A program made the position numbers and the translations under genes. This document shows positions 37,253-49,927 of a stretch of 64,000 nucleotides of DNA, one piece after another. The notes under the pieces were generated by a model. It searched no databases. It was not told the origin of the DNA and worked only from the letters and a program-made list of their open reading frames with translations. This DNA is from Thermaurantiacus tibetensis (GTDB lineage Bacteria > Pseudomonadota > Alphaproteobacteria > Sphingomonadales > Sphingomonadaceae): positions 277,501 through 341,500 of the forward strand of contig NZ_JACHTM010000003.1 in NCBI RefSeq assembly GCF_015354055.1, written 5' to 3'. How positions within the stretch are numbered: position 1 is the first letter of the stretch; every line of letters begins with the position of its first letter.

Positions 37253-38497
37253 CTAGCCCCGGCTCACTCTCACCGGAAGCTTCCGGAAGCCGTGGACGAA
37301 GTTGGAATAGACGCGCGTGGGCTCACCCGCGAGCTCGACCCGCATCCGCCGCTGCTGCATTTCCTCCAGCAAGATGCCGATCTGCAGCTCGGCAAGCCGG
37401 GCGCCGACGCAGCGGTGGATGCCGAAGCCGAAGGCAAGGTGGCGCCGCGCATTCGCGCGCCACGGCATGAAGACATCGCCGTCAGGGAAGATGCTCTCGT
37501 CGCGGTTGGCGGAGAGATACCACATGACGACCTTGTCCCCGGCGCGGATGGTCTGGCCGTGGAGCTCGACGTCGGCAAGCGCCGTGCGGCGCATGTGCGC
37601 AAGCGGCGTCTGCCAGCGGATGAGCTCGGCGACACCGTTCTCGATGAGCGCGGGGTCGTCCATCATCCGCTGCCAGTTTTCGGGCCAGAGGTTCTGCGCC
37701 ATCACCGCGCCCGACATGGTGTTGCGGGTGGTGTCGTTGCCGCCGACGATGAGGAGGACGAGGTTGCCGAGGAACTCCTGCGGGCTCATGTTGCGGGTGG
37801 CAGGCGAATGGGCCATGATCGAGATGAGATCGGGGCGAGGCGGGGCATCGGCCCGCTCCTGCCACAGGCGGGTGAAGTAGGCCGCCATCTCGAACAGGAT
37901 CTCCCAGCGCCGCCGGTTGGCCTCGTCGTCGTCGATCGCCTGGAAGTCGGTCGCCGTGTCAGACCACATGGTCAAGAGCCTCCGGTCTTCCCACGGGAAG
38001 TCGAAGAGGATGGCGAGCATGCCGGTCGTCAGCTCGATCGACACGCGGTCGACCCAGTCGAAGACCTCGCCCTCGGGCAGGGAGTCGAGGAGCTCGGCCG
38101 TGCGGCGGCGGATGTTCGGCGCATGGCGCTGCATCTCGGCCGGGGTGAAGGCCGGCGCCACCGTCCGGCGCTGGCCGGTATGCTGCGGCCGGTCCATGGC
38201 AATGAACATCGGCATCTCCGGCTCCTCGCGCTCCGGGTTTCGGTCGGCAATCGTGATGCCGCCGAGGTCCCAGCGCGAGGAGAAGAGGTCTGGCCGGCCC
38301 TCGACCTCCATGATGGCGGCATGGGTCACCACCGACCAGTAGGGGCCGAACCGGGATTCCGGGCACCAGTGGAGCGGCCCGTGGCGGCGGAGCTTCGCGA
38401 ACTTGGGCAGGATGGCCCGGTGCTCGAGCCATTCGTCGAGCCGCGAGACATCGAGATCATCAAGCGTGAGCGCCGGTTCGGCAGCGAGCGTGGCCAT
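37253..38497 (-). CDS. Cytochrome P450 (CYP153-like)
   Basis: A 414-residue soluble bacterial P450. Oxygen-activation helix I GGNDTT (252-257), K-helix ExxR E291-x-x-R294 (ELIRWQTP), and heme loop FGFGIHRCVGARLAELQ with thiolate Cys363. The sequence around LLIVGGNDTTRNTMSG and MDRPQHTGQRRTVAP resembles the CYP153 alkane/fatty-acid omega-hydroxylase group, but related terpenoid P450 families share parts of this, so substrate is not assigned. No ferredoxin or ferredoxin reductase gene is adjacent. Convergent with comM. Confidence 0.93.
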   Translation of the reverse strand: MATLAAEPALTLDDLDVSRLDEWLEHRAILPKFAKLRRHGPLHWCPESRFGPYWSVVTHAAIMEVEGRPDLFSSRWDLGGITIADRNPEREEPEMPMFIAMDRPQHTGQRRTVAPAFTPAEMQRHAPNIRRRTAELLDSLPEGEVFDWVDRVSIELTTGMLAILFDFPWEDRRLLTMWSDTATDFQAIDDDEANRRRWEILFEMAAYFTRLWQERADAPPRPDLISIMAHSPATRNMSPQEFLGNLVLLIVGGNDTTRNTMSGAVMAQNLWPENWQRMMDDPALIENGVAELIRWQTPLAHMRRTALADVELHGQTIRAGDKVVMWYLSANRDESIFPDGDVFMPWRANARRHLAFGFGIHRCVGARLAELQIGILLEEMQQRRMRVELAGEPTRVYSNFVHGFRKLPVRVSRG

Positions 38498-38580
38498 CGG
38501 TCTCTCCCTTTCATTCCTCCCGCTGCCAAGCCTAGCCGGGGCGCCGGACGAGTCAAGGAAAATGCGGAGTTCGATTACGC

Positions 38581-38604
38581 AAAAACCGGTCCGAAGCGGC
38601 CGGT
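38581..38604 (-). terminator. Rho-independent terminator downstream of the symporter gene
   Basis: Read on the minus strand: ACCGGCCG-CTT-CGGACCGGT, an 8-bp GC-rich stem with a single bulged A and a 3-base loop, immediately followed by TTTTT. It begins 16 bases after the stop of the dicarboxylate symporter and is one of the few T-tracts in the window. Confidence 0.7.
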
Positions 38605-38620
38605 CCGAACCCCCGCGCGG

Positions 38621-39892
38621 CTACTCCGCCACCGCTGGCCGGGCGGCAGCGCGCGCTGCCTCGCGTGCTTCCCGCTCCATCTCCCACTGCGAGACGGCAG
38701 CCGAGGCGACCGCGTTGCCGACGACGTTGGTGGCCGAGCGCCCCATGTCGAGGAAATGGTCGACGCCGAGGATGAGGAGGAGGCCGGCAACCGGAATGCC
38801 AAAGACCGGGAGCGTGGCGGCAATCACCACGAGCGAGGCGCGCGGCACGCCGGCGATGCCCTTCGAGGTGACGAGGAGCAGGCCCATCATGGCCACCTGC
38901 TCGAAGAGCGTGAGCTCGATGCCGTAGGCCTGGGCAATGAAGAGGACGGCGAAGACGCAGTACATCATCGAGCCGTCGAGGTTGAAGCTGTAGCCCAAGG
39001 GCAGGACGAAGGAGGAGATGCGGTTGGGGATGCCGAACCGGTCGAGCGCGGCGAGAATGCGCGGGTAGGCAGCCTCTGAGCTTGCCGTCGAGAAGGCGAG
39101 CACGAAGGGGTCGCGGATTTCCTTCACCAGCCGGGTGAGAGGGGCGAAGCCGATCACGAACCCGCAGGCGAGAAGGTTGAGCGTGATGAGACCGAGGAGG
39201 GCGACGTAGAAGCCGCCCATGAACTTGCCGTAGGTGAGGACGACCCCGAGCCCGCGCTCGGCGATCGTGGCGGCAACCGCGGCGAAGACGGCGGCGGGCG
39301 CCACCTTCATGACGAAGCCGGTGACGATGAGCATCAGGTCCATGAGGGCATGGGCGCCCTCGAGCAGAACCTTGCCCCTCTCCCCCATCCGGGCGAGCGC
39401 GGTGCCGGCAAAGACCGAGAAGACGACGACCTGGAGGATGGCGTTCCGGGCCAGCGCGTCGAAGATCGAGGTGGGCACGAGCTCGGTTGCGAAGCGGCGG
39501 AAGGTGAAGGCCTCGGTCGAGACGCCGCTGTCGGCGGCGGCCGGAGGCAGCGGCAGGCCGAGGCCCACGCCCGGCTGGAACAGGCTGACGGCGGCCCAGC
39601 CAATGAGGAGCGCGCCGACCGACGTTGCGATGAACCAGGCGACCGCGCGAAAGCCGATGCGCGAAAGCGCGCCCACGTCGCCGCCCATGCGGCCGATGCC
39701 CGAGACCAGTGCGCCAAGGACGAGGGGCGCGATGATCATCTTGATGAGCCGAAGGAAGACGTCGGTGACGAGCGTCAGCGCCTGGGCGAAGGCCTTGGCC
39801 TCCTCGGGTGCGCGGGTGAGGTTGACGGCGCCACCCACGGCAAGGCCGAGAAGGAGGGCAGCGATGATCCAGGTGGTGAGCCCGGCGCGCAT
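38621..39892 (-). CDS. Dicarboxylate/amino acid:cation symporter (DAACS)
   Basis: A 423-residue transporter of the GltP/DctA family, inner membrane, taking up dicarboxylates or glutamate/aspartate with Na+ or H+. About eight helices plus two hairpins; recognisable are IIAPLVLGALVSGIG (helix 2-3), the serine-rich hairpin tip FSTASSEAAYPRIL, LDGSMMYCVFAVLFIAQAYG and TSKGIAGVPRASLVV near the second hairpin. Cation coupling and substrate are not decided. Ends at a clear terminator, so it is a single-gene unit. Confidence 0.92.
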   Translation of the reverse strand: MRAGLTTWIIAALLLGLAVGGAVNLTRAPEEAKAFAQALTLVTDVFLRLIKMIIAPLVLGALVSGIGRMGGDVGALSRIGFRAVAWFIATSVGALLIGWAAVSLFQPGVGLGLPLPPAAADSGVSTEAFTFRRFATELVPTSIFDALARNAILQVVVFSVFAGTALARMGERGKVLLEGAHALMDLMLIVTGFVMKVAPAAVFAAVAATIAERGLGVVLTYGKFMGGFYVALLGLITLNLLACGFVIGFAPLTRLVKEIRDPFVLAFSTASSEAAYPRILAALDRFGIPNRISSFVLPLGYSFNLDGSMMYCVFAVLFIAQAYGIELTLFEQVAMMGLLLVTSKGIAGVPRASLVVIAATLPVFGIPVAGLLLILGVDHFLDMGRSATNVVGNAVASAAVSQWEMEREAREAARAAARPAVAE

Positions 39893-39970
39893 CGCGCGGC
39901 CCTAGGGCGGGCCGGCGCTTCCGGCAAGGGCGGCTTGCCGTGCGCGCGCAAGGCCGGCAGGGAACAGGGC

Positions 39971-40618
39971 ATGGGGCAGTTCCGGGCGGTCATCTGGGAT
40001 TTCGGCGGGGTCATCACCGAATCCCCCTTCGCGGCGTTCCGCCGGTTCGAGGCAGAGCGGGGCCTGCCCGATGGCTTCCTCCGGCAGGTCAACGCCACCA
40101 ACCCCGATGCCAACGCCTGGGCGCGGCTCGAGCGCAGCGAGATCGACGCCGAGACCTTCGATGCGCTGTTCGCGGCCGAAAGTGGAGCGCTCGGCCACGC
40201 GGTGAGGGGTGCCGACGTGCTGCCGCTTCTCTCGGGCGCCATCCGGCCGCGGATGGTGGCAGCCCTCGACTCCTGTCGGGCGGCGGGCCTGCTCCTTGGC
40301 TGCATCACCAACAACGCCCGGGTTGGGGAAGGCCCGGGCATGGCGCCAGGGGGTGCGCGGGCGGCCGAAGTGGCGGCGGTGCTCGCCCGCTTCGACCATG
40401 TGATCGAGAGTTCGAAGGCCGGCGTGCGCAAGCCCGATCCGCGCATCTACGCGATGATGCTGGAGCGGCTGGCCGTGCCGGCGCAAGCGTGCATCTACCT
40501 CGACGACCTCGGCATCAACTGCAAGCCGGCCGCGGCGATGGGCATGACGGCCATCAAGGTGAGGGACGAAGCCGAGGCCCTCGCCGAGCTTTCCGCCGCG
40601 CTCGGGATTGCCCTCTAG
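39971..40618 (+). CDS. HAD-superfamily hydrolase
   Basis: A 215-residue HAD phosphatase-type protein. Motif I WDFGGVI (nucleophile Asp10; the usual second Asp is G, as in epoxide hydrolase-N-terminal/acyl-type HADs), motif II ITNN, motif III GVRKPDPRIY (Lys) and motif IV LDDLGINCKPA. An insertion (ARVGEGPGMAPGGARAAEV) sits after motif II. Close to the epoxide-hydrolase N-domain/FMN-phosphatase-like group; substrate unknown. Its stop overlaps that of convergent rpoN by 4 bases. Confidence 0.88.
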   Translation: MGQFRAVIWDFGGVITESPFAAFRRFEAERGLPDGFLRQVNATNPDANAWARLERSEIDAETFDALFAAESGALGHAVRGADVLPLLSGAIRPRMVAALDSCRAAGLLLGCITNNARVGEGPGMAPGGARAAEVAAVLARFDHVIESSKAGVRKPDPRIYAMMLERLAVPAQACIYLDDLGINCKPAAAMGMTAIKVRDEAEALAELSAALGIAL

Positions 40619-42096
40619 GCGGCGCGGACGAGCGCCCGCCGCCGCCGGTCGAAGCTCGAGGGGATGCCCATGGCCTCCCGATACTTGGCGACCGTGCGCC
40701 GCGAGAGCGCGTGGCCTTCCTTCTCGAGGAGGGCGTGGAGGTCGCTGTCGGAGAGCGGCTTCAGCGGCTCCTCCGCCTCGATGAGCGCGCGGATCCGGGC
40801 CTTGACGGCAGCGATCGCCACGTCCTCGCCGCCGTCGGCCGAGTGGACGGCAGAGGAGAAGAAATACTTCAGCTCGAAGACGCCGCGCGCGCAGGAGAGA
40901 TACTTGTTCGACGTGACCCGGCTCACGGTCGACTCGTGCACGCCCGTTGCATCGGCGACCTGGCGGAGCGTGAGCGGCCTCAGGTGCGAGACGCCGTGGG
41001 CGAAGAAGCCGGCCTGCTGCGTCACGATCTCGGAGGCGACCTTGAGGATGGTGCTCGCGCGCTGGTCGAGCGCGCGGATGAGCCACTGGGCGCTGGCGAG
41101 GCAGCCTTCGAGGAACTGGCGCTCGGCACGGTTGCCGCGGCTGGCCGCGTGCGCCGCAATGACCGCCTGGTAGCGGCGGTTGACGATGAGGCGCGGGAGC
41201 GTGGCCTGGTTGAGCTCGACCACGAAGCCCGCGGCCGTCTCGCGGACGAAGAGGTCGGGGACGACGTGGGTGACGCGTCCGCCGCCCACCCGCAAGCCTG
41301 GCTTGGGGTCGTAGCTCCGAAGCTCGCGCAACATGTCGGAAAGATCCTCGGCGTCGACGTCGCAGAGGCGCCGGAGCTGGGCGAGGTCGCCCTTCGCGAC
41401 AAGGTCGAGATGGGCGATGAGGGTGGCCATGCAGGGGTCGTAACGGTCGCGCTCCCTGGCCTGGAGCGCGATGCATTCGGCAAGGGTGCGGGCACCGACC
41501 CCGGTCGGCTCGAACTGCTGGACGAGGCCGAGAACGCGCTCCGCCTCGGCGAGCGGGATGGCAAGGCGCGCGGCCACCTCCTCGAGCGGCTCGGTGAGAT
41601 ACCCCGCCTCGTCGAGGACGGCGATGATGGCAAGCGCGATGGCAAGGTCGGTGCCGGCGAGGCGGCTCCCGGCCTGGCGCGCCAGATGCTCGGCAAGGCT
41701 GTCCTCCTCGGCCGCCAGCATGTCGGGCGTGAAGGCGTCCTCGTCGTCACCGGGCGCACGCGGCAGGTCTGCCACGCTGTCGTGATGGAAGCGTTCCTCG
41801 ACGAAGTCGACATCGAGCGCCTCGCCGCTGCCATCGGGCACGCCGCCCTCGGACTCTGCCGCCGGATCGGCGGCAGCCTGCGACAGGGGGTCGCCCGCCT
41901 CTCCAGGCTCGTCCGGGCCGGCTCCGTCACCGGTCTCGTCGCTTTCGGCGAGAAGCGGATTGCGCTCGAGCTCGGCGGCGACCTCGGCCTGAAGCTCGAG
42001 GTTGGAAAGGGCAAGAAGCCGGATTGCCGCCTGGAGCTGCGGCGACAGCACCAGCGTCTGGGTGGTGCGGAGATCGAGGCGGGGACCGAGGGCCAT
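40615..42096 (-). CDS. rpoN: RNA polymerase sigma-54 factor
   Basis: Sigma-54 directs RNA polymerase to -24/-12 promoters and needs an enhancer-binding activator. 493 residues: region I with LVLSPQLQAAIRLLALSNLEL (Gln/Leu-rich), an acidic region II (about 45-115), core-binding region III, the helix-turn-helix RQVADATGVHESTVSRVTSN, and the C-terminal RpoN box ARRTVAKYRE in the form RRTVAKYREAMGIPS. Lies 7 bases after lptB, a common alphaproteobacterial and gammaproteobacterial order. Matches the -24/-12 site upstream of glnB in this same window. Confidence 0.97.
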   Translation of the reverse strand: MALGPRLDLRTTQTLVLSPQLQAAIRLLALSNLELQAEVAAELERNPLLAESDETGDGAGPDEPGEAGDPLSQAAADPAAESEGGVPDGSGEALDVDFVEERFHHDSVADLPRAPGDDEDAFTPDMLAAEEDSLAEHLARQAGSRLAGTDLAIALAIIAVLDEAGYLTEPLEEVAARLAIPLAEAERVLGLVQQFEPTGVGARTLAECIALQARERDRYDPCMATLIAHLDLVAKGDLAQLRRLCDVDAEDLSDMLRELRSYDPKPGLRVGGGRVTHVVPDLFVRETAAGFVVELNQATLPRLIVNRRYQAVIAAHAASRGNRAERQFLEGCLASAQWLIRALDQRASTILKVASEIVTQQAGFFAHGVSHLRPLTLRQVADATGVHESTVSRVTSNKYLSCARGVFELKYFFSSAVHSADGGEDVAIAAVKARIRALIEAEEPLKPLSDSDLHALLEKEGHALSRRTVAKYREAMGIPSSFDRRRRALVRAA

Positions 42097-42103
42097 GGCG
42101 GGG

Positions 42104-42919
42104 CTAGAGGCTGAAGTCCTGCCCGAGGTAGACCTCGCGCACGCGGGCGTCCTTCACCAGCGCCTCGGGCGTGCCCTCGAACAGCACGCGGCCGTCGTAG
42201 ATGATGCAGGCGCGGTCGACGATGTCGAGCGTCTCGCGGACGTTGTGGTCGGTGATGAGGACGCCGATGTCGCGCTCGCGCAGGTGCATGACGAGCTTGC
42301 GGATGTCGGCAATCGAGATGGGGTCGATGCCGGCGAACGGCTCGTCGAGAAGCATGATCGAGGGGCTGGCGGCGAGTGCCCGGGCGATCTCGCAGCGGCG
42401 GCGCTCCCCGCCGGAGAGCGCCATGGCCGGCGCGTTCCGCAGGCGGGCGATGTTGAACTCGACGAGCAGGGCATCGAGGCGCGCCGCGCGGCACGCCGGG
42501 TCAGGCTCGACGATCTCGAGAACCGCCTCGATGTTCTGGGCCACCGTCAGCCCGCGGAAGATGGAGGTCTCCTGCGGAAGGTAGCCGAGCCCGAGCGCAG
42601 CCCGGCGATACATGGGTAGCGACGTGATCTCGATGCCGTCGAGAAGGATGCGCCCATGGTCGGGCGCGGCAAGACCCATGATGGAGTAGAAGCAGGTCGT
42701 CTTGCCGGCGCCGTTCGGCCCGAGGAGACCCACCACTTCGCCGCGGTTCACGGAGAGCGAGACGTCGCGGAGGACGACGCGGCCGTCGTAGGACTTGCCG
42801 ATGGAGATGACGGCAAGCCCGGTGTCCCTCGCCTCACCGCCATCGGCGCGCGCAGCGCCCCCGCCTGGGTTCGGCTCCCCCGGTTCCTGCCCGGCCCTCG
42901 CCGCGGCGACTGCCTCCAC
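42104..42919 (-). CDS. lptB: Lipopolysaccharide export ABC ATPase LptB
   Basis: Cytoplasmic ATPase of LptB2FG, driving LPS across the envelope. Walker A GLLGPNGAGKTT, LPQETSIFRGLTV (Q-loop region), signature LSGGERRRCEIARAL, Walker B IMLLDEPFAGIDP, then ITDHNVRETLDIVDRA (switch His). LptB specificity shows in DHNVRETL and FYSIMGL. Start uncertain: the GTG at this position has GGGAG 7 nt upstream, while a second GTG at 42994 extends the disordered Gly/Arg-rich leader by 25 residues; the conserved part begins about 30 codons in (GLAVISIGKSY). Precedes rpoN, as in E. coli. Confidence 0.94.
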   Translation of the reverse strand: MEAVAAARAGQEPGEPNPGGGAARADGGEARDTGLAVISIGKSYDGRVVLRDVSLSVNRGEVVGLLGPNGAGKTTCFYSIMGLAAPDHGRILLDGIEITSLPMYRRAALGLGYLPQETSIFRGLTVAQNIEAVLEIVEPDPACRAARLDALLVEFNIARLRNAPAMALSGGERRRCEIARALAASPSIMLLDEPFAGIDPISIADIRKLVMHLRERDIGVLITDHNVRETLDIVDRACIIYDGRVLFEGTPEALVKDARVREVYLGQDFSL

Positions 42920-43159
42920 GCGCCACTCCCGCTCCGACCCCGCCTGCCGACTCCTGCCGGCGACCGACCAGCCCTGCCGCGCAGCCCCCTCCACGAACGA
43001 AGGGAACCTGCCGGGCCCTCAGCCACGAAGGCAACACCGGCCGCACGACCCAAACGGCCCGGCCGAGCCCGGCTCACGGCCTCGGCCACTTGGCAGGATT
43101 CTTGCAGGGAACTCTAGCGAGGATGTGCTGAACGCGCAACCGGAGGGGTGAAGACGGGT

Positions 43160-43195
43160 CCGGAGCGGACCGTTCGCCCGAACGGCCCGCTCCGG
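43160..43195 (-). terminator. Hairpin terminator after glnA
   Basis: A 17-bp stem with one A-C mismatch: CCGGAGCGGACCGTTCG / CGAACGGCCCGCTCCGG around a 2-base loop. It starts 10 bases beyond the glnA stop. There is no T-run on the far side, only TCTTCACC, so it may be a strong hairpin of the U-poor kind or an mRNA 3' stabiliser. Confidence 0.6.
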
Positions 43196-43205
43196 CGCCC
43201 CGCCG

Positions 43206-44618
<1,413 letters not shown>

Positions 44619-44671
44619 CGCTGCTCTCTCTCCTGGAAAATGAAAGTTCGGACTGACCTCGGGCCCAGGGC

Positions 44672-46756
<2,085 letters not shown>

Positions 46757-46787
46757 GGCCGACCGGGGCCGGCCCAGCCTTTCCGCC

Positions 46788-47483
46788 TCACGCGCCGGAG
46801 AGTTCCGGGAGCGGAGCGCCCGCCCCCACCCACCAGGCCAGCGCGACGGCGAGCGCGACCGCGACCACCAGGGCAAGGGGCGAAGCCCGCGCGGGCTCGC
46901 GCACCGCCTCGGGCACCGCCTTGCGGCCGGTGATCATGGGCAGCAGCAGGTCCTCGCTCCGCCCGAGGAGATACCAGGTGATGGCAAGGATGTGGAGCGC
47001 GCCGAGCGCGAGGACGAGGTTGAACAGCCGGTGGTGCCACGTCCGCGCGAGCTCGCCCGTCTCGTAGGAGACGAGGTGGTTGAGCGGCCCGGAGAACATG
47101 CCGTCGATGTCCTGGGCGAAGAGGCCGAGGACGGTCTGGGCAAGGAGCACGAGGAGGATGGCAGCGACGCTCCAGCCGCCCAGCGGGTTGTGGCCGAGAT
47201 GATGCGGCCGGCTGCCTGCGAGGTAGGCGCGGATGGCGCCCGGCCCTTTCAGGAAGCTCGCGAAGCGCGCCGTCTCGCTGCCGACGAGGCCCCAGAGGAT
47301 CCGGAAGACGAGGAGGCCGAGGACGACGGTCCCGATCCGCACGTGGGTCTCGAGCTCGCCCTCCTCGCCGGTCCACCACATCGCGAGCAGGAGGGGCACG
47401 AGCGTCCAGTGGAACAGGCGGACGGGGAGATCCCAGACGCGGACGATGCGCGCCGGCCCCTCGCCGGACGCTTGCGCCCTCAC
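46788..47483 (-). CDS. Cytochrome b561-type membrane cytochrome
   Basis: A 231-residue four-helix di-heme protein: histidines in LPVRLFHWTLVPLLLAMWW and in helices HVRIGTVVLGLLVFRILWGL, RTWHHRLFNLVLALGALHILAITWY provide the axial ligands typical of the Ni,Fe-hydrogenase/b561 (YdhU-like) family. The motif R-x-x-H at the first and last helices fits. The last helix at the C-terminus has no extra heme site. It overlaps the cytochrome c' gene by 4 bases, so they probably form one electron-transfer pair. Confidence 0.9.
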   Translation of the reverse strand: MRAQASGEGPARIVRVWDLPVRLFHWTLVPLLLAMWWTGEEGELETHVRIGTVVLGLLVFRILWGLVGSETARFASFLKGPGAIRAYLAGSRPHHLGHNPLGGWSVAAILLVLLAQTVLGLFAQDIDGMFSGPLNHLVSYETGELARTWHHRLFNLVLALGALHILAITWYLLGRSEDLLLPMITGRKAVPEAVREPARASPLALVVAVALAVALAWWVGAGAPLPELSGA

Positions 47484-47932
47484 TTCTTCAGGCGGAACTG
47501 GTCGTGGCAGGCCTTGCAGGTAGGCCCGACTGCGTCGGTGGCAGACCGGATCCGCGCGATGTCGCCGGACTGCGCGGCGGCCTCGAGCGCGCGGACGGCG
47601 GCGATGTGGCGGTTGGCCACCTCGGTGAAGCCGGCCGGATTCTGCCAGATGGCAGGCAGCGCTTCGGTCTTCACTCCCGATTCCGGGCCGCTGCCGGCGG
47701 GAAAGCCGTTCGGGATCCGCTGCGAGGCCGCGGTGAGATCGGCGGCCGCCGCACGCAGCACGGCGAGCGAGGGCCGGGAGGCCTTCAGCTCGTCGTTGAT
47801 GGTCTTGAAGGCCTTGGCGATCGCCTTGAAGTTGTTCTGGCGCGCCTCGATCACGCTTGCCACCTGGGCAGAGGCCGCCCCGGCCGCCGCCAGAACCGTG
47901 AGGCCCAAGAGAGCCGAACCGAATCGCCGCAT
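47480..47932 (-). CDS. Periplasmic cytochrome c'
   Basis: A 150-residue precursor: signal peptide GSALLGLTVLAAAGAASAQ, then a four-helix bundle and a C-terminal heme-binding CKACH (Cys139, Cys142, His143) followed by DQFRLKK. The C-terminal position of CXXCH and size identify class II cytochrome c' (pentacoordinate heme; NO binding in relatives). The ATG is preceded by AGGAGG at ideal spacing. Downstream cytochrome b561 overlaps by 4 bases. Confidence 0.93.
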   Translation of the reverse strand: MRRFGSALLGLTVLAAAGAASAQVASVIEARQNNFKAIAKAFKTINDELKASRPSLAVLRAAAADLTAASQRIPNGFPAGSGPESGVKTEALPAIWQNPAGFTEVANRHIAAVRALEAAAQSGDIARIRSATDAVGPTCKACHDQFRLKK

Positions 47933-47975
47933 GCCACGCCTCCTCCTGTTGCAGCGCCTTTTCCTAGCGGCAGCC

Positions 47976-48002
47976 GCCGGGCCTGCCAACGCCCGGCCCG
48001 GC
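47976..48002 (-). terminator. GC-rich hairpin after cysNC
   Basis: GCCGGGCC / GGCCCGGC, a perfect 8-bp stem with 11-base loop, beginning 6 bases beyond the cysNC stop on the minus strand. No T-run follows. Could be a terminator or an RNA-stabilising hairpin before the cytochrome c' gene. Confidence 0.35.
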
Positions 48003-48007
48003 GGGGC

Positions 48008-49927
48008 TCAGTCCTCGCCGAGCAGTCGGGCCACGACGAGGCGGGCCGCCTCCTCGGGCGACGTGCGGGTGGTGTCGATGCGCAGTTCCGGGGCCTCGGG
48101 CGGCTCATAGGGGCTGTCGATCCCGGTAAAGTTCCTGAGCTCGCCGCGGCGGGCCTTGGCGTAGAGGCCCTTTACGTCGCGCGCCTCGGCCACTTCGAGC
48201 GGGGTGTCGACGAAGATCTCGAGGAACTCGCCCTCGGGGAGCATGCGCCGCACCATCTCGCGCTCGGCGCGGAACGGCGAGATGAAGGCGGTGATCACGA
48301 TGAGCCCGGCATCGGCCATGAGGCGCGCCACCTCGCCGACGCGGCGGATGTTCTCGATCCGGTCGGCCTCGGTGAAGCCGAGGTCGCGGCAGAGCCCGTG
48401 GCGGACATTGTCGCCGTCGAGCAGGAAGGTGTGGCGGTTCATCCGGTGGAGCCGCTTCTCGACCAGGTTGGCAATCGTCGACTTGCCCGAGCCGGACAGG
48501 CCCGTGAACCAGAGCACGGCCGGCTTCTGGTTCTTGAGCGCCGCGCGCGCCTCGCGGCTGATCTCGAGCGCCTGCCAGTGCACGTTCTGCGAGCGCCGCA
48601 GCGCGAAGTGGAGCATGCCCGCACCCACGGTGCGGTTGGTGAGCCGGTCGATGAGGATGAAGCCGCCGAGTGTGCGGCTGTCGGCGTAGGGCTCGAAGAC
48701 GATGGGCCGGTCCGTCCGCACCTCGGCCACGCCGATCGCGTTCATCTCCAGCGTCTTGGCCGCCAGATGCTCGAGCGTGTTGACGTTGAGCACGTGCTTC
48801 GGGTGCGCAACCGTTGCCGTCACCGTCTGGGTGGCGAGCTTCAGCCAGTAGCCGCGGCCGACGTGAAGCGGCGCATCGTCCATCCACACGATCGTCGCCT
48901 CGAACTGGTCGGCCACCTGCGGGGGCGCGCTGGCAGCCGCAATCACGCTGCCGCGGCCCGCCTCGACCTCGTCGGCAAGGGTCAGCGTTACCGACTGGCC
49001 GGCCGCCGCCTCGGCGAGATCGCCCTCCATGGTGACGATGCGGGCCACCCGCGTCGTGCGGCCGGAGGGCAGCACTCTCACCTCGTCTCCGGGCCGGATG
49101 ACCCCGGAGGCGACGAGCCCGGCAAAGCCCCGGAACGTCTGGTCGGGGCGGTTCACCCACTGGACCGGCATGCGGAACGGGCGGGCGCGGGCGCGGTCCC
49201 AATCCACCTCGACCGTCTCGAGGTGGGCAAGGAGGGTGGGGCCGGCATGCCAGGGCATCCGCGCCGAGGGGGCGGTCACATTGTCGCCAGCCAGCGCCGA
49301 GAGGGGGATGGCCACCACCTCGCCGATGCCGAGGCGGTCGGCAAAGGCCCGGAACTCGGCGACGATGGCAGCGAAGACGGGCTCGCCGAAGCCGACCAGG
49401 TCCATCTTGTTGACCGCCAGCACCAAGTGGCGGATGCCGAGCAGGTGGGCGATGGTGGCGTGCCGGCGGGTCTGGGTGACGACCCCTTTCCGCGCATCGA
49501 CGAGGAGGATGGCAAGATCGGCGGTCGAGGCGCCGGTTGCCATGTTCCGGGTGTACTGCTCGTGGCCGGGCGTGTCGGCAACGATGAACTTGCGCCGCGG
49601 GGTGGCGAAGTAGCGGTAGGCCACGTCGATGGTGATGCCCTGCTCGCGCTCGGCGGCGAGGCCATCGACGAGGAGCGCGAAGTCGAGGTCGTCGCCCTGG
49701 GTGCCGTGGCGACGCGAGTCCGCCGCGAGCGCTGCGAGCTGGTCCTCGAGAAGCGCGCGGCAGTCGTGGAGGAGCCGGCCAATGAGGGTCGATTTGCCGT
49801 CATCCACCGAGCCGCAGGTGAGGAAGCGCAGCAGCCCCCCGGTGGCAGGTGCCGGCGCGGCCGCGCCCTCGGGCGCCGCCAGGGGTTCGGCGGCAGCGCG
49901 GGCCAGCGGAGAGTCGCGCCCGTCCAT
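48008..49927 (-). CDS. cysNC: Bifunctional sulfate adenylyltransferase subunit 1 / APS kinase
   Basis: A 639-residue fusion. Residues about 30-450 are the CysN GTPase: [14 protein letters not shown] (38-51), [14 protein letters not shown], then two beta-barrel domains. The last 175 residues are APS kinase: [11 protein letters not shown] (476-484 for the P-loop), [25 protein letters not shown]. Together with CysD it turns sulfate into PAPS. Such CysN-CysC fusions (NodQ-like) are common in alpha- and some gammaproteobacteria. The start overlaps the cysD stop by one base. Confidence 0.96.
   Translation of the reverse strand: MDGRDSPLARAAAEPLAAPEGAAAPAPATGGLLRFLTCGSVDDGKSTLIGRLLHDCRALLEDQLAALAADSRRHGTQGDDLDFALLVDGLAAEREQGITIDVAYRYFATPRRKFIVADTPGHEQYTRNMATGASTADLAILLVDARKGVVTQTRRHATIAHLLGIRHLVLAVNKMDLVGFGEPVFAAIVAEFRAFADRLGIGEVVAIPLSALAGDNVTAPSARMPWHAGPTLLAHLETVEVDWDRARARPFRMPVQWVNRPDQTFRGFAGLVASGVIRPGDEVRVLPSGRTTRVARIVTMEGDLAEAAAGQSVTLTLADEVEAGRGSVIAAASAPPQVADQFEATIVWMDDAPLHVGRGYWLKLATQTVTATVAHPKHVLNVNTLEHLAAKTLEMNAIGVAEVRTDRPIVFEPYADSRTLGGFILIDRLTNRTVGAGMLHFALRRSQNVHWQALEISREARAALKNQKPAVLWFTGLSGSGKSTIANLVEKRLHRMNRHTFLLDGDNVRHGLCRDLGFTEADRIENIRRVGEVARLMADAGLIVITAFISPFRAEREMVRRMLPEGEFLEIFVDTPLEVAEARDVKGLYAKARRGELRNFTGIDSPYEPPEAPELRIDTTRTSPEEAARLVVARLLGED

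Noticed and set aside
41029-41060. A possible extra promoter inside rpoN
   Set aside because: Only weak matches in coding sequence; not distinguishable from chance.
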